DNA of 6,904 nucleotides, from assembly GCA_003695725.1 (NCBI GenBank), contig RFHX01000003.1, positions 1-6,904 on the forward strand, read 5' to 3'. Source of the DNA: J061 sp003695725 [NCBI: Candidatus Schekmanbacteria bacterium]. Lineage in GTDB: Bacteria > Schekmanbacteria > GWA2-38-11. The translations under genes were made by a program, and so were the position numbers. The notes below the pieces were generated by a model. The model did not search any database and was not told the origin of the DNA. It was given only the letters and a program-made list of their open reading frames with translations. This document shows positions 1-5,992 of the stretch, piece by piece (the first letter of the stretch is position 1; each line of letters begins with the position of its first letter).

Positions 1-1062
1 GCAAAGGTAATGACAGCTATTGATGGGTCGAGCAATGGTGTTACTCTCAAGGATTTTGACGGACCAAAAAAGATTAAGAAAACTTCGAGAGCAAAAGCTC
101 GAGGCGGGTCAATATCTATTGCTCAAGCAAAGGGAAGATACACGAAAAGTAATATTACTTTGGGTAGCGAGATAAAAGCCAAAAGAACATCAGGTGATAA
201 AAAACCAACGCATGTACGTTCGGGAGCTTTATTTTTTGGCACTGCAAGAGTCGTATCTGATAAACTGCCTGATGGTTCTGTAATCAAGGATTTCAAGATA
301 GGATTGAAGGTCGATGGTTCTTTAAAGTGCAAAGCAAAAACAAAAGAAGAATATTTTGCAATTTCAAATGTCGAAGCATTTGTGTCGATGATTACAAATA
401 CAGTTCCAACTACTCTATTTTCAGGTTCAGCAACTGTTGACGGTGCAACCGGTTTTGATGGTGGACAAGGAGATTTTGCAGGTAAATTTAAAGGTAGTAA
501 ATATAAAGTAAAGATACGCAAGAAATTTCCTCTCAATTTTGGTGATGTCACTGTTGGTAAAAAATTCTTTCTCCTTTTTTATGGATCAACACTTGTTTCC
601 TTTGCATCTGATTTAAAGGTTTATTATTGTGCCGCAGATTTCTATAAAACAGAAAAATTTATTCCCATAAAAAAACAGAATGCAAAACTTACTTATCAGA
701 GCGCAAAAAACACAACTATCTCATTTGATCCGGATCCATTTGATACCACATCACCCCCCACTGAATTTAAAGTTTATATCGAAGATCAAGATTCAACATT
801 TCTTGAGAATATTATAACTGAAACAGTAAAACTTCTTTCGAGAGTAGGAGATTTTGGTTCGACAAGTGCGCTTTCTTTGGAAGCCGTTGGCGATCAGGAC
901 AGTGATGGAATACCTGATAGAGCAGCTATTTTCAGAGTATCTGATGTCCAATATTTTCTTTTGAACAATCTATCATCTCCGAAAAAATGGACATTGTTCT
1001 TGATTGGCTTAAGTGGTGAAACACCATTTATTGCAAAGGATAATATAACTATCAAGAGATAA
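1..1062 (+). CDS. Probable secreted/surface beta-rich protein, C-terminal part (5' end outside window)
   Basis: The frame is open from base 1 (A-K-V before the first Met at base 10), and that Met has neither a well-spaced ribosome site nor a signal peptide after it, so this is most likely the C-terminal part of a longer protein. From the base-10 Met it has 350 residues, rich in Lys, Ser, Thr, Gly and aromatic residues in alternating beta-strand patterns, with no membrane segment. Residues 295-303 read DQDSDGIPD, an Asp-rich loop like the calcium-binding loops of thrombospondin type 3 and dockerin-like repeats. After it come an aromatic/Leu-rich stretch and a closing 'L-x-G-x-x-x-x-T-P-F-x-x-x-D-x-I' pattern at the extreme C-terminus. 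I remember this arrangement as a C-terminal module of bacterial secreted proteins. Two cysteines (107 and 207) could pair. The gene ends 39 bases from the convergent rhomboid gene. An extracellular or envelope location is inferred; the precise function is unknown. Confidence 0.7.
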   Translation, partial: AKVMTAIDGSSNGVTLKDFDGPKKIKKTSRAKARGGSISIAQAKGRYTKSNITLGSEIKAKRTSGDKKPTHVRSGALFFGTARVVSDKLPDGSVIKDFKIGLKVDGSLKCKAKTKEEYFAISNVEAFVSMITNTVPTTLFSGSATVDGATGFDGGQGDFAGKFKGSKYKVKIRKKFPLNFGDVTVGKKFFLLFYGSTLVSFASDLKVYYCAADFYKTEKFIPIKKQNAKLTYQSAKNTTISFDPDPFDTTSPPTEFKVYIEDQDSTFLENIITETVKLLSRVGDFGSTSALSLEAVGDQDSDGIPDRAAIFRVSDVQYFLLNNLSSPKKWTLFLIGLSGETPFIAKDNITIKR

Positions 1063-1101
1063 AGAGGAATAACTGAAAGTTAGATTTAAGCCATAGCGCT
1101 T

Positions 1102-1830
1102 TTAATGGTAATATCTATCATTTTCGTTGAAGTCATCATCATCTGATAAGACTGTAAGTTTTCGTCTTATCCACCAGTATTTGAGTTTGAGGTAAAGGTC
1201 CTTGAATAAACCCCGACCTCCGCCTCTGCCTCCTCTTTTAAGATAGATATAGCCAAAAACCATTCCTCCGAGATGGGCAAGATGGGCTATACCGCTGTTA
1301 GTTGCAGACATAGCAGAGAAAAATTCTATTGCTCCAATAAATATCAAAAAATGCTTCATCTTCATTGGGAAAAGAAAATAGATTAGAATTTGCCTTTCAG
1401 GATAATAAAGTCCATAAGCAAGCAATATGCCGTAAATTGCGCCTGATGCTCCAATTATTGGAGTTGTTGAAGAGGCAGTGAATATTGTTGAAGAAATTCC
1501 GGCCCATATTGCGCAAAGGAAATAGTATTTCAAGAAAAATTCTTGTCCCCATCTTCTTTCTAAATCACAGCCAAACATCCATAGGGCAAACATATTGAAA
1601 AGAATGTGGAAAAAACCGCCGTGTAAAAACTGATAAGTAAACAATTGCCAAACATATAATTGACTAATGACCAATTTTGGTATGAGCCCAAAAAGAAGAA
1701 TTATCTGGCTCGATGTTATCTGCTGAAAGAGAAAAACTCCTGCATTGATATAAATCAATTTTTTTACCGTCGGTGTAATAGAGGGACCAAATGTGTATGC
1801 AGGACCTTGTCTGTAATAATAACTATTCAT
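1102..1830 (-). CDS. Rhomboid family intramembrane serine protease
   Basis: An integral-membrane serine protease that cleaves transmembrane substrates within or next to the bilayer. The 242-residue protein has about six hydrophobic helices (roughly residues 22-42, 70-90, 100-120, 126-146, 149-178 and 181-198), the basic bacterial rhomboid core. The catalytic serine is S129 in the motif GASGAIYG (127-134), and the partner histidine is H186 in AHLGG (185-189). H75 and N79 in HGGFFHILFNM match the His/Asn pair that forms the oxyanion hole in GlpG. The ERRWG motif (91-95) follows helix 2, as is common in the family. After the last helix comes a Gly/Arg-rich linker (198-207), then a Lys/Trp/Arg-rich segment and an acidic tail with four Asp in a row. 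The start has AAAGG seven bases upstream. It is the last gene of the minus-strand cluster, 18 bases after the reductase. The substrate is unknown. Confidence 0.95.
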   Translation of the reverse strand: MNSYYYRQGPAYTFGPSITPTVKKLIYINAGVFLFQQITSSQIILLFGLIPKLVISQLYVWQLFTYQFLHGGFFHILFNMFALWMFGCDLERRWGQEFFLKYYFLCAIWAGISSTIFTASSTTPIIGASGAIYGILLAYGLYYPERQILIYFLFPMKMKHFLIFIGAIEFFSAMSATNSGIAHLAHLGGMVFGYIYLKRGGRGGGRGLFKDLYLKLKYWWIRRKLTVLSDDDDFNENDRYYH

Positions 1831-1837
1831 TCATTAA

Positions 1838-1842
1838 CCTTT
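1838..1842 (-). promoter_or_regulatory. Ribosome binding site of the rhomboid gene
   Basis: On the minus strand AAAGG lies seven bases before the ATG at 1830. It sits inside the 18-base gap after the reductase stop codon, so the rhomboid gene is translated from its own site within a likely shared transcript. Confidence 0.6.
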
Positions 1843-1848
1843 TCAATT

Positions 1849-2895
1849 TTACACTGAAGATGGCGGTGTTGCAGATGTGCCTTCAAGCATATCGATTATA
1901 GCTTTTATTCGTTCTTTTGTCGGTAATTCATAAGGACATTTTTCCTCACATTGGCCGCATTCAACACATTGTTTTAGAGACGGCAATAAGCGTTGTCCCA
2001 TTTGCAATGTGTAGGATACATCATCGTTCAATTCTCTCCCATAACATTTCTGATAAATCATATGGACAAAAGGAATCATTATGTTTTGGGGACATGGTTG
2101 ACAATAAGCGCATCGTCTGCAAAAGTCTTTTCCTAAAGCTTCCACTGATTTTTCGAGTTTTTCCAATTCTTCATCGGTGAGTTCTTTTCTTTCACTTATT
2201 GTTCTGAAATTCTCGACAAGCTCTGTCATCTTTGACATACCGACTACTATGACATCGACAGGATGAGATTCAAAAAAACGAAGCGCTAAATCAGTTTCCT
2301 CAATCATTCCGCCTGCTAAGGGTTTCATTATGGTCGATGCAATCTTATTTTCCTGTATTGCAGGAATAAGTTTTTCGAGTGGTTCTTGTTCAATTACATT
2401 AAAGGGGAAAAAAATCATTTCAAAAACACCTTTTTTGGCGGCTTCTGCCATTGTTAGATGATTATGACCAGTTATAAGAAGATGCTTGACCTTTCCTTCT
2501 TCTTTTGCTTTTTGCAGTAGCTCGAGATGTTTACCCATAATCAGGTCGAGCTCTTCTAATTTGTTGACGCTATGAAAACCGTAGAAATCAAAATAATCGA
2601 CTTTTATCGTTTTTAAGCTTGTTTCAAGGTCTTCAATGAATTTATCTGCTCCCTGTTTCCAAGAAAAAGCGCGGCTTGTGAGGATTACTTCATCTCTTCG
2701 TTTTGGTATGACGCGTGAAAGTTTTTCTTCGCTGTCCTGATAGGCGCGTGCAGTGTCTATATAGTTTATTCCCATATCGATGGCGGCATTGACAAGCTTT
2801 TCTGATTCTTCACCGCTTATTCGAGGAAGATGCATTGCGCCAAAACCGAGTTTACTTGCTTCAAGGCCTGTATTTCCAAGTTTTACTTTTTTCAT
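1849..2895 (-). CDS. Aldo/keto reductase with C-terminal 2x[4Fe-4S] ferredoxin-like domain
   Basis: Predicted cytoplasmic oxidoreductase: an NAD(P)H-type aldo/keto reductase (beta/alpha) barrel fused to an iron-sulfur tail. I chose the ATG at 2895 (348 residues) over one 16 codons upstream because it has an excellent ribosome site (GGAGG, 6 bases) and begins with the usual 'MKKVKLGNTGLEASKLGFG' strand. Residues 1 to about 235 are the barrel. D47 and Y52 (IDTARAY) and H108 (GFHSV) match the catalytic Asp, Tyr and His. The position that normally holds the catalytic Lys reads TSRAF, with Arg75. The tail has C259/C262/C265/C268-P (CxxCxxCxxCP) and C310/C313/C316/C320-P (CxxCxxCxxxCP), enough for two [4Fe-4S] clusters, as in the known iron-sulfur AKR subfamily. 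It lies between ccoS and the rhomboid gene. Its substrate cannot be told from sequence. Confidence 0.95.
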   Translation of the reverse strand: MKKVKLGNTGLEASKLGFGAMHLPRISGEESEKLVNAAIDMGINYIDTARAYQDSEEKLSRVIPKRRDEVILTSRAFSWKQGADKFIEDLETSLKTIKVDYFDFYGFHSVNKLEELDLIMGKHLELLQKAKEEGKVKHLLITGHNHLTMAEAAKKGVFEMIFFPFNVIEQEPLEKLIPAIQENKIASTIMKPLAGGMIEETDLALRFFESHPVDVIVVGMSKMTELVENFRTISERKELTDEELEKLEKSVEALGKDFCRRCAYCQPCPQNIMIPFVHMIYQKCYGRELNDDVSYTLQMGQRLLPSLKQCVECGQCEEKCPYELPTKERIKAIIDMLEGTSATPPSSV

Positions 2896-2899
2896 TATT

Positions 2900-2906
2900 C
2901 CCCTCC
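2900..2906 (-). promoter_or_regulatory. Strong ribosome binding site deciding the reductase start
   Basis: The minus strand reads GGAGGGG, with GGAGG six bases before the ATG at 2895. The longer in-frame start at 2943 has no comparable site, so this signal fixes the reductase N-terminus. Confidence 0.8.
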
Positions 2907-2985
2907 GAAGTGTTCCCTTTATTATTCTTAATTTAATAAACAATATTGGAGAAAATATCCAGATAAGAAAAGGTATTTTCCAACA

Positions 2986-3162
2986 TTATCTTTTATCATT
3001 TGACTGTATATTGTCTTTGTTCTCTTCTTCTATTATTCTGTATTTCGTTTCCTCTAATTTTTCAAATTGGCCCGTCTTCACTGCCCAGATAAAAAAAAGC
3101 CAACCGCCAAAACCAAGAGCGAGGCAAAGAAAGAAGAGAAGAAATATTGTCCAAAGTTCCAT
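2986..3162 (-). CDS. ccoS: CcoS, cbb3-type cytochrome oxidase assembly protein
   Basis: A 58-residue, single-helix inner-membrane protein. It starts MELWTIFLLFFLCLALGFGG, so the hydrophobic segment runs from about residue 5 to 27, and then reads FFIWAVKTGQFEKLEE (23-38). The 'WAvk-GQFe-LE' block directly after one helix is the signature of CcoS. CcoS works in maturation of cbb3-type cytochrome c oxidase, where it is needed to obtain active oxidase with its haem and copper cofactors. The rest (39-58) is a short charged tail rich in Glu, Lys and Asn. The length is normal for the family (about 45-70). The frame is intact, with ATG at 3162 and TAA at 2986-2988. No clear Shine-Dalgarno site precedes it. 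No ccoN, ccoO, ccoP, ccoG, ccoH or ccoI is next to it here. It is followed 90 bases later by the iron-sulfur reductase. The overlapping plus-strand frames are low-complexity shadows. Confidence 0.88.
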   Translation of the reverse strand: MELWTIFLLFFLCLALGFGGWLFFIWAVKTGQFEKLEETKYRIIEEENKDNIQSNDKR

Positions 3163-3373
3163 AGTAGTTTTATGATAAACATTAAGATATTTTTTGCAAA
3201 TACTTTGAAAATTTATAAGTACATTGCCCTAAAAAAGATATCTTACAATAAGTTGAATTTTCTGAGACAGAAAGCTATAAAGGTTTGATTCAATAATTAG
3301 AATAAAAAAAGTAAGTTATGATTGGAGAATTCTGTATAAGAGCAGATAATCGTTGCAGTGGATGGATGTAAAT
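3163..3373. promoter_or_regulatory. Divergent intergenic region between ccoS cluster and MFS gene
   Basis: About 210 very AT-rich bases with no supported gene, lying between divergent coding units, so promoters for both directions should be here. Visible elements: a plus-strand promoter-like pair (3253-3281, listed separately); a perfect 10-base palindrome AAGATATCTT at 3235-3244; the 8-base palindrome TTTGCAAA at 3193-3200; and a weak minus-strand pair TTGCAA (3199-3194), 16 bases, TATCAT (3177-3172). The minus pair would place the transcript start only a few bases before the ccoS ATG, which would fit the missing ribosome site but is speculative. No operator of a known regulator is recognised. 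Confidence 0.5.
3253..3281 (+). promoter_or_regulatory. Candidate sigma-70-type promoter for the MFS gene
   Basis: TTGAAT at 3253-3258 and TATAAA at 3276-3281 are 17 bases apart, the best spacing for a housekeeping promoter; they match four of six and five of six consensus bases. Transcription would start near 3288, leaving a leader of roughly 75-85 bases. In AT-rich DNA such matches also arise by chance. Confidence 0.35.
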
Positions 3374-4666
3374 ATGAGCCGCGCATATGAAATAAAGCAG
3401 AAGGAATCGAAATTAGGCCTATTATTCAGGTCGTTGAGACATAGAAATTACCGTCTTTTTTTCATCGGTCAGAGCATATCACTTATCGGCGTATGGATGC
3501 AGCAGATAGCCATTGGCTGGTTGGTGTATCGTATTACAGGGTCGGCGCTTCTTTTAGGTATCATTTCTTTCTGCAGCCAATTTCCAAGCTTTCTTTTATC
3601 GCCTTTTGCAGGGGTGTTTGCAGACCGCCTTGACAGAAAGAATGTTATCCTTCTCTGTCAGATTTTAGCGATGATGCAGGCTCTTACATTAGCGGCTCTA
3701 ACATTTACACATTTAATCAATACATTTTATCTGATTGTGCTGAGCATCTTTATTGGAATTGTCATTTCTTTCGAAATGCCAACGAGACAGTCATTTATTC
3801 TCGACATAGTTGAAAAGCGCGAAGATCTTGCAAATGCGATAGCTCTCAACTCTTCTATGTTTAATGGCGCGCGTCTTCTTGGCCCTACAATTGCTGGTCT
3901 TATAATTGGTGTTGCAGGAGAGGGATTATGCTTCCTCATCAATGGTCTTTCATATATAGCAGTAATCATTTCCCTTATGATGATAAATGTAAAAGGAGGA
4001 AAAGGAGAAGGTAACGAATATGATTTTATCAAGGGATTAAAAGAAGGATTTACATATTCCTTCGGTTTTTATCCAATTAAGTCTATTCTTCTGCTTGTTG
4101 CATTGATTAGCCTTTTGGGTATGCCCTATCTTGTACTTATGCCTGTATTTGCCAAGGATATCCTTAAAGGCGGTCCTGATACATTGGGTTTTTTAATGGG
4201 GGCGTCAGGGTTGGGCGCTTTTGGAGGGGCTATATATCTTGCTATGCGAAAATCTGTAATGGGACTTGCTAAACTCATTGCATATTTTTCATTTCTTTTT
4301 TCTGTAGGAATTTCCTTATTTGCACTTTCTTCAAACCTTTGGATTTCGTTAATCTTAATGTTTGTCACTGGATATGCAATAATTCTTCAGATGGCATCGA
4401 GCAATACTCTTTTGCAGACAATTGCAGATGACAGCAGAAGAGGAAGGGTTATGAGTTTTTTTACAATGGCAATGATGGGAATGTCACCAATTGGAAGCTT
4501 TTTGGCAGGGACGATTGCAGACAGCATAGGTGCACAAGAAACCGTTTTTATATGCGGTTTGGTTTGTTTTGCAGGCACTGCTGTTTTTGCCAAGAATCTA
4601 CCGCAATGGAGAAAAGAAGTTAAGCCAATATATGAGAAAAAGGGAATTATCAGTAAAGCCGGGTAG
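3374..4666 (+). CDS. MFS transporter, MFS_3/EntS-like exporter family
   Basis: A predicted inner-membrane, proton-coupled exporter of unknown substrate, 430 residues from the ATG at 3374, with about 12 hydrophobic helices. The N-terminus has the family pattern SLRHRNYRLFFIGQSISLIG followed by WMQQIAIGWLVYRITGSALL. MFS motif A between helices 2 and 3 is GVFADRLDRK (80-89). The loop FEMPTRQSFI (133-142) and the stretch NAIALNSSMFNGARLLGPTI (154-173) are typical of MFS_3 (transmembrane secretion effector/EntS-like) proteins, as is RRGRVMS (355-361) in the second half. EntS exports enterobactin, but nothing here shows a siderophore locus. The start is uncertain: a TTG at 3353 and an ATG at 3362 are in frame and would add 7 or 4 residues, and none has a good ribosome site (GGATGG lies before 3374). 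It converges on the small membrane gene with a 12-base gap. Confidence 0.93.
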   Translation: MSRAYEIKQKESKLGLLFRSLRHRNYRLFFIGQSISLIGVWMQQIAIGWLVYRITGSALLLGIISFCSQFPSFLLSPFAGVFADRLDRKNVILLCQILAMMQALTLAALTFTHLINTFYLIVLSIFIGIVISFEMPTRQSFILDIVEKREDLANAIALNSSMFNGARLLGPTIAGLIIGVAGEGLCFLINGLSYIAVIISLMMINVKGGKGEGNEYDFIKGLKEGFTYSFGFYPIKSILLLVALISLLGMPYLVLMPVFAKDILKGGPDTLGFLMGASGLGAFGGAIYLAMRKSVMGLAKLIAYFSFLFSVGISLFALSSNLWISLILMFVTGYAIILQMASSNTLLQTIADDSRRGRVMSFFTMAMMGMSPIGSFLAGTIADSIGAQETVFICGLVCFAGTAVFAKNLPQWRKEVKPIYEKKGIISKAG

Positions 4667-4678
4667 AAAGCTCTTTGT

Positions 4679-4981
4679 TTAGTACATAAAATCAGTTGCC
4701 GCCTCTACACTTTTTTCATAAATTCCGCGGCAAAAAAGTCCAAAGGCAGATAATAGAGAAATTCCGGCAAAATGGACAAGAAAAACAAAGAGCGCCCCCT
4801 TTCTTTCGTAAAAAAGAAAAAGGGAAAGAAAGGAAATCAAAAAAAGTATAAATAATATTTTACTCCAAAGGAGTTTTATTTCCCAATACTTCTTGAAAAC
4901 TTCTCCATCAGGATTTTTTTTCTTCATATTCCTTTTATTTTCTCCATCCATTGATTTTTTACCATCGAATTTTCTGCACAT
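4679..4981 (-). CDS. Small two-helix membrane protein, function unknown
   Basis: Up to 100 residues, not recognised as a known family. The N-terminal third is hydrophilic and Lys-rich (residues 1-37). Two hydrophobic helices follow, about residues 42-58 and 63-83, joined by a tight YERKG turn, and then a short tail with two Glu and one Asp. By the positive-inside rule the charged N-terminus is probably cytoplasmic. The start is uncertain. The first ATG (4981) has no ribosome site; in-frame ATGs at 4951 (90 residues) and 4927 (82 residues, AAAAGGA just upstream but rather close) are at least as likely, and both keep the two helices. Coding is supported by an intact frame with strongly organised hydrophobicity in a slot that neighbouring genes leave free. 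It could equally be a lineage-specific orphan. Confidence 0.6.
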   Translation of the reverse strand: MCRKFDGKKSMDGENKRNMKKKNPDGEVFKKYWEIKLLWSKILFILFLISFLSLFLFYERKGALFVFLVHFAGISLLSAFGLFCRGIYEKSVEAATDFMY

Positions 4982-5007
4982 TAAGTAAATAAAAAGAGTT
5001 TTGTCAA
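4979..5007 (-). promoter_or_regulatory. Candidate promoter for the small membrane protein gene
   Basis: The minus strand has a perfect -35 consensus TTGACA (5007-5002), and 17 bases on a poor -10 (TTAATG, 4984-4979). If used, it overlaps the first ATG at 4981, which would mean that translation starts at 4951 or 4927. The weak -10 keeps confidence low. Confidence 0.25.
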
Positions 5008-5037
5008 GATGTTGCTCTATTTATGAATTTCGGAAGA

Positions 5038-5967
5038 TTAGGAGACGATATTTTCTATTATCTCTTTTGAGCTATATTTTGGTTTTCCAAGTGTTTCTAC
5101 TGTTTTCGAGACATCTCTAAAAAAGTCATAGCCCAACATTCTTACATATAACGGAGGAATTGGAGATAAACCGATATTCCAGAGAAATTTGACAAGATAA
5201 TAAGTCGGCTTTTCCGGAAGATTGATAGGAGATGGCTTCTTGCCTCCCAGCTGCGCTGCATATTCAAAGATTTCTGTAAGCGTAATTTTGTCTTCTGCGC
5301 CAATATCGAATATGCCGTTCTTTCCTAATGCATTGTATGCCGCATCTACGACATCATCACAATGAATTAGTTGAATAGGTGGATTTTTGCCTCTAAGTTT
5401 CATATAACGTCCTGTTTTCGAAGCGCTATTTATCATATCGCCCAATCCAGGCCCGCCTCCTTTTATACAAACGATGGCAAGTCTTAGTATGGATAGATTG
5501 AATCCGTTTTTTTCTGAAGCATCGAGGAATAGGTTTTCTGCTTCGATTTTATCTTTTGCATATATGTCGTCTAAAGGATTTAGATAATTGCCATCTTTAT
5601 CAATGACTCCGCCTTCTGCTTTTTGGTCTCCATAAACTCGCTCACTGCTGATGAAAACAATATCTTTGATTCCATTTTTTACTGCGCTTTCAATAATGTT
5701 TTTAGAACCGTTAATATCGATATCTTTTCTGATATTTGGGTCTATCTTTGGTGCAGTTACAAAAGCCATATGAATGATTGAGTCAACCTTCTTTTCACGG
5801 ATTATATCTGCCAATTTTGAGTCGCGTACATCAAGCTTAATGAAGTTTTCTTTTGGCACATAAGAAGATTCCTTGTAATCGATTCCAACAAAATCTATTT
5901 TTCTCTCTCTAAATATTTCCGCCATCCTTCTTCCAATGAAACCTCCTATTCCTGTAATGAGTATCAT
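5038..5967 (-). CDS. NAD-dependent epimerase/dehydratase, extended SDR family
   Basis: A 309-residue cytoplasmic Rossmann-fold enzyme, probably acting on a nucleotide sugar. The N-terminus MILITGIGGFIGRR carries the extended-SDR dinucleotide motif GxxGxxG (G6, G9, G12). D30, at the end of strand 2 (VGID), favours NAD(H) over NADP(H). LDVRD (45-49) contacts the adenine side in the family. The catalytic set is visible: Ser107/Ser108 in VFISSERVYG, and Y136xxxK140 in IYAKDK. Length is normal for the family. The C-terminal third, which selects the substrate, has IQLIHCDDVVDA (198-209), the usual 'hv-Dva-a' strand. AAGGAGG lies ten bases before the start. It follows the deacetylase gene by 25 bases, so the two are very probably co-transcribed, which points to glycan or envelope polysaccharide work. 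Whether it epimerises, dehydrates or reduces cannot be decided from sequence. Confidence 0.92.
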   Translation of the reverse strand: MILITGIGGFIGRRMAEIFRERKIDFVGIDYKESSYVPKENFIKLDVRDSKLADIIREKKVDSIIHMAFVTAPKIDPNIRKDIDINGSKNIIESAVKNGIKDIVFISSERVYGDQKAEGGVIDKDGNYLNPLDDIYAKDKIEAENLFLDASEKNGFNLSILRLAIVCIKGGGPGLGDMINSASKTGRYMKLRGKNPPIQLIHCDDVVDAAYNALGKNGIFDIGAEDKITLTEIFEYAAQLGGKKPSPINLPEKPTYYLVKFLWNIGLSPIPPLYVRMLGYDFFRDVSKTVETLGKPKYSSKEIIENIVS

Positions 5968-5977
5968 AAAAGCAGAG

Positions 5978-5984
5978 CCTCCTT
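5978..5984 (-). promoter_or_regulatory. Ribosome binding site of the epimerase gene
   Basis: The minus strand carries AAGGAGG in the 25-base gap after the deacetylase stop codon, ten bases before the ATG at 5967. The spacing is slightly long but the match is full. Confidence 0.65.
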
Positions 5985-5992
5985 TTTTGATG

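Noticed and set aside
123-551. Minus-strand reading frame of 142 codons inside the first gene
   Set aside because: It lies wholly opposite the plus-strand frame that carries the Asp-rich repeat and C-terminal module, and shows no domain or start signal.
628-642. YYCAAD in the first protein resembles the F strand of an immunoglobulin V domain
   Set aside because: No matching upstream Cys-Trp pattern or J-like Gly motif is present; a chance match in a beta-rich sequence.
3067-3288. Plus-strand reading frame of 73 codons opposite ccoS
   Set aside because: It is Lys-rich and low-complexity and lies antisense to the clearly conserved ccoS frame, so it is a shadow.
3285-3298. TTGATTCAATAATT as an FNR-type site near a respiratory gene
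   Set aside because: Only one half-site (TTGAT) fits; the ATCAA half at the correct four-base spacing is missing.
4696-4733. TTGCCGC / GCGGCAA stem at the MFS 3' end as a rho-independent terminator
   Set aside because: The loop is 24 bases and contains the T-run; no U-tract follows the stem on either strand in the right place.
4670-4793. 11-base inverted repeat GCTCTTTGTTT / AAACAAAGAGC
   Set aside because: The arms are about 100 bases apart, one lies in coding sequence, and there is no adjoining T-run, so it is neither a terminator nor evidence of a mobile element.
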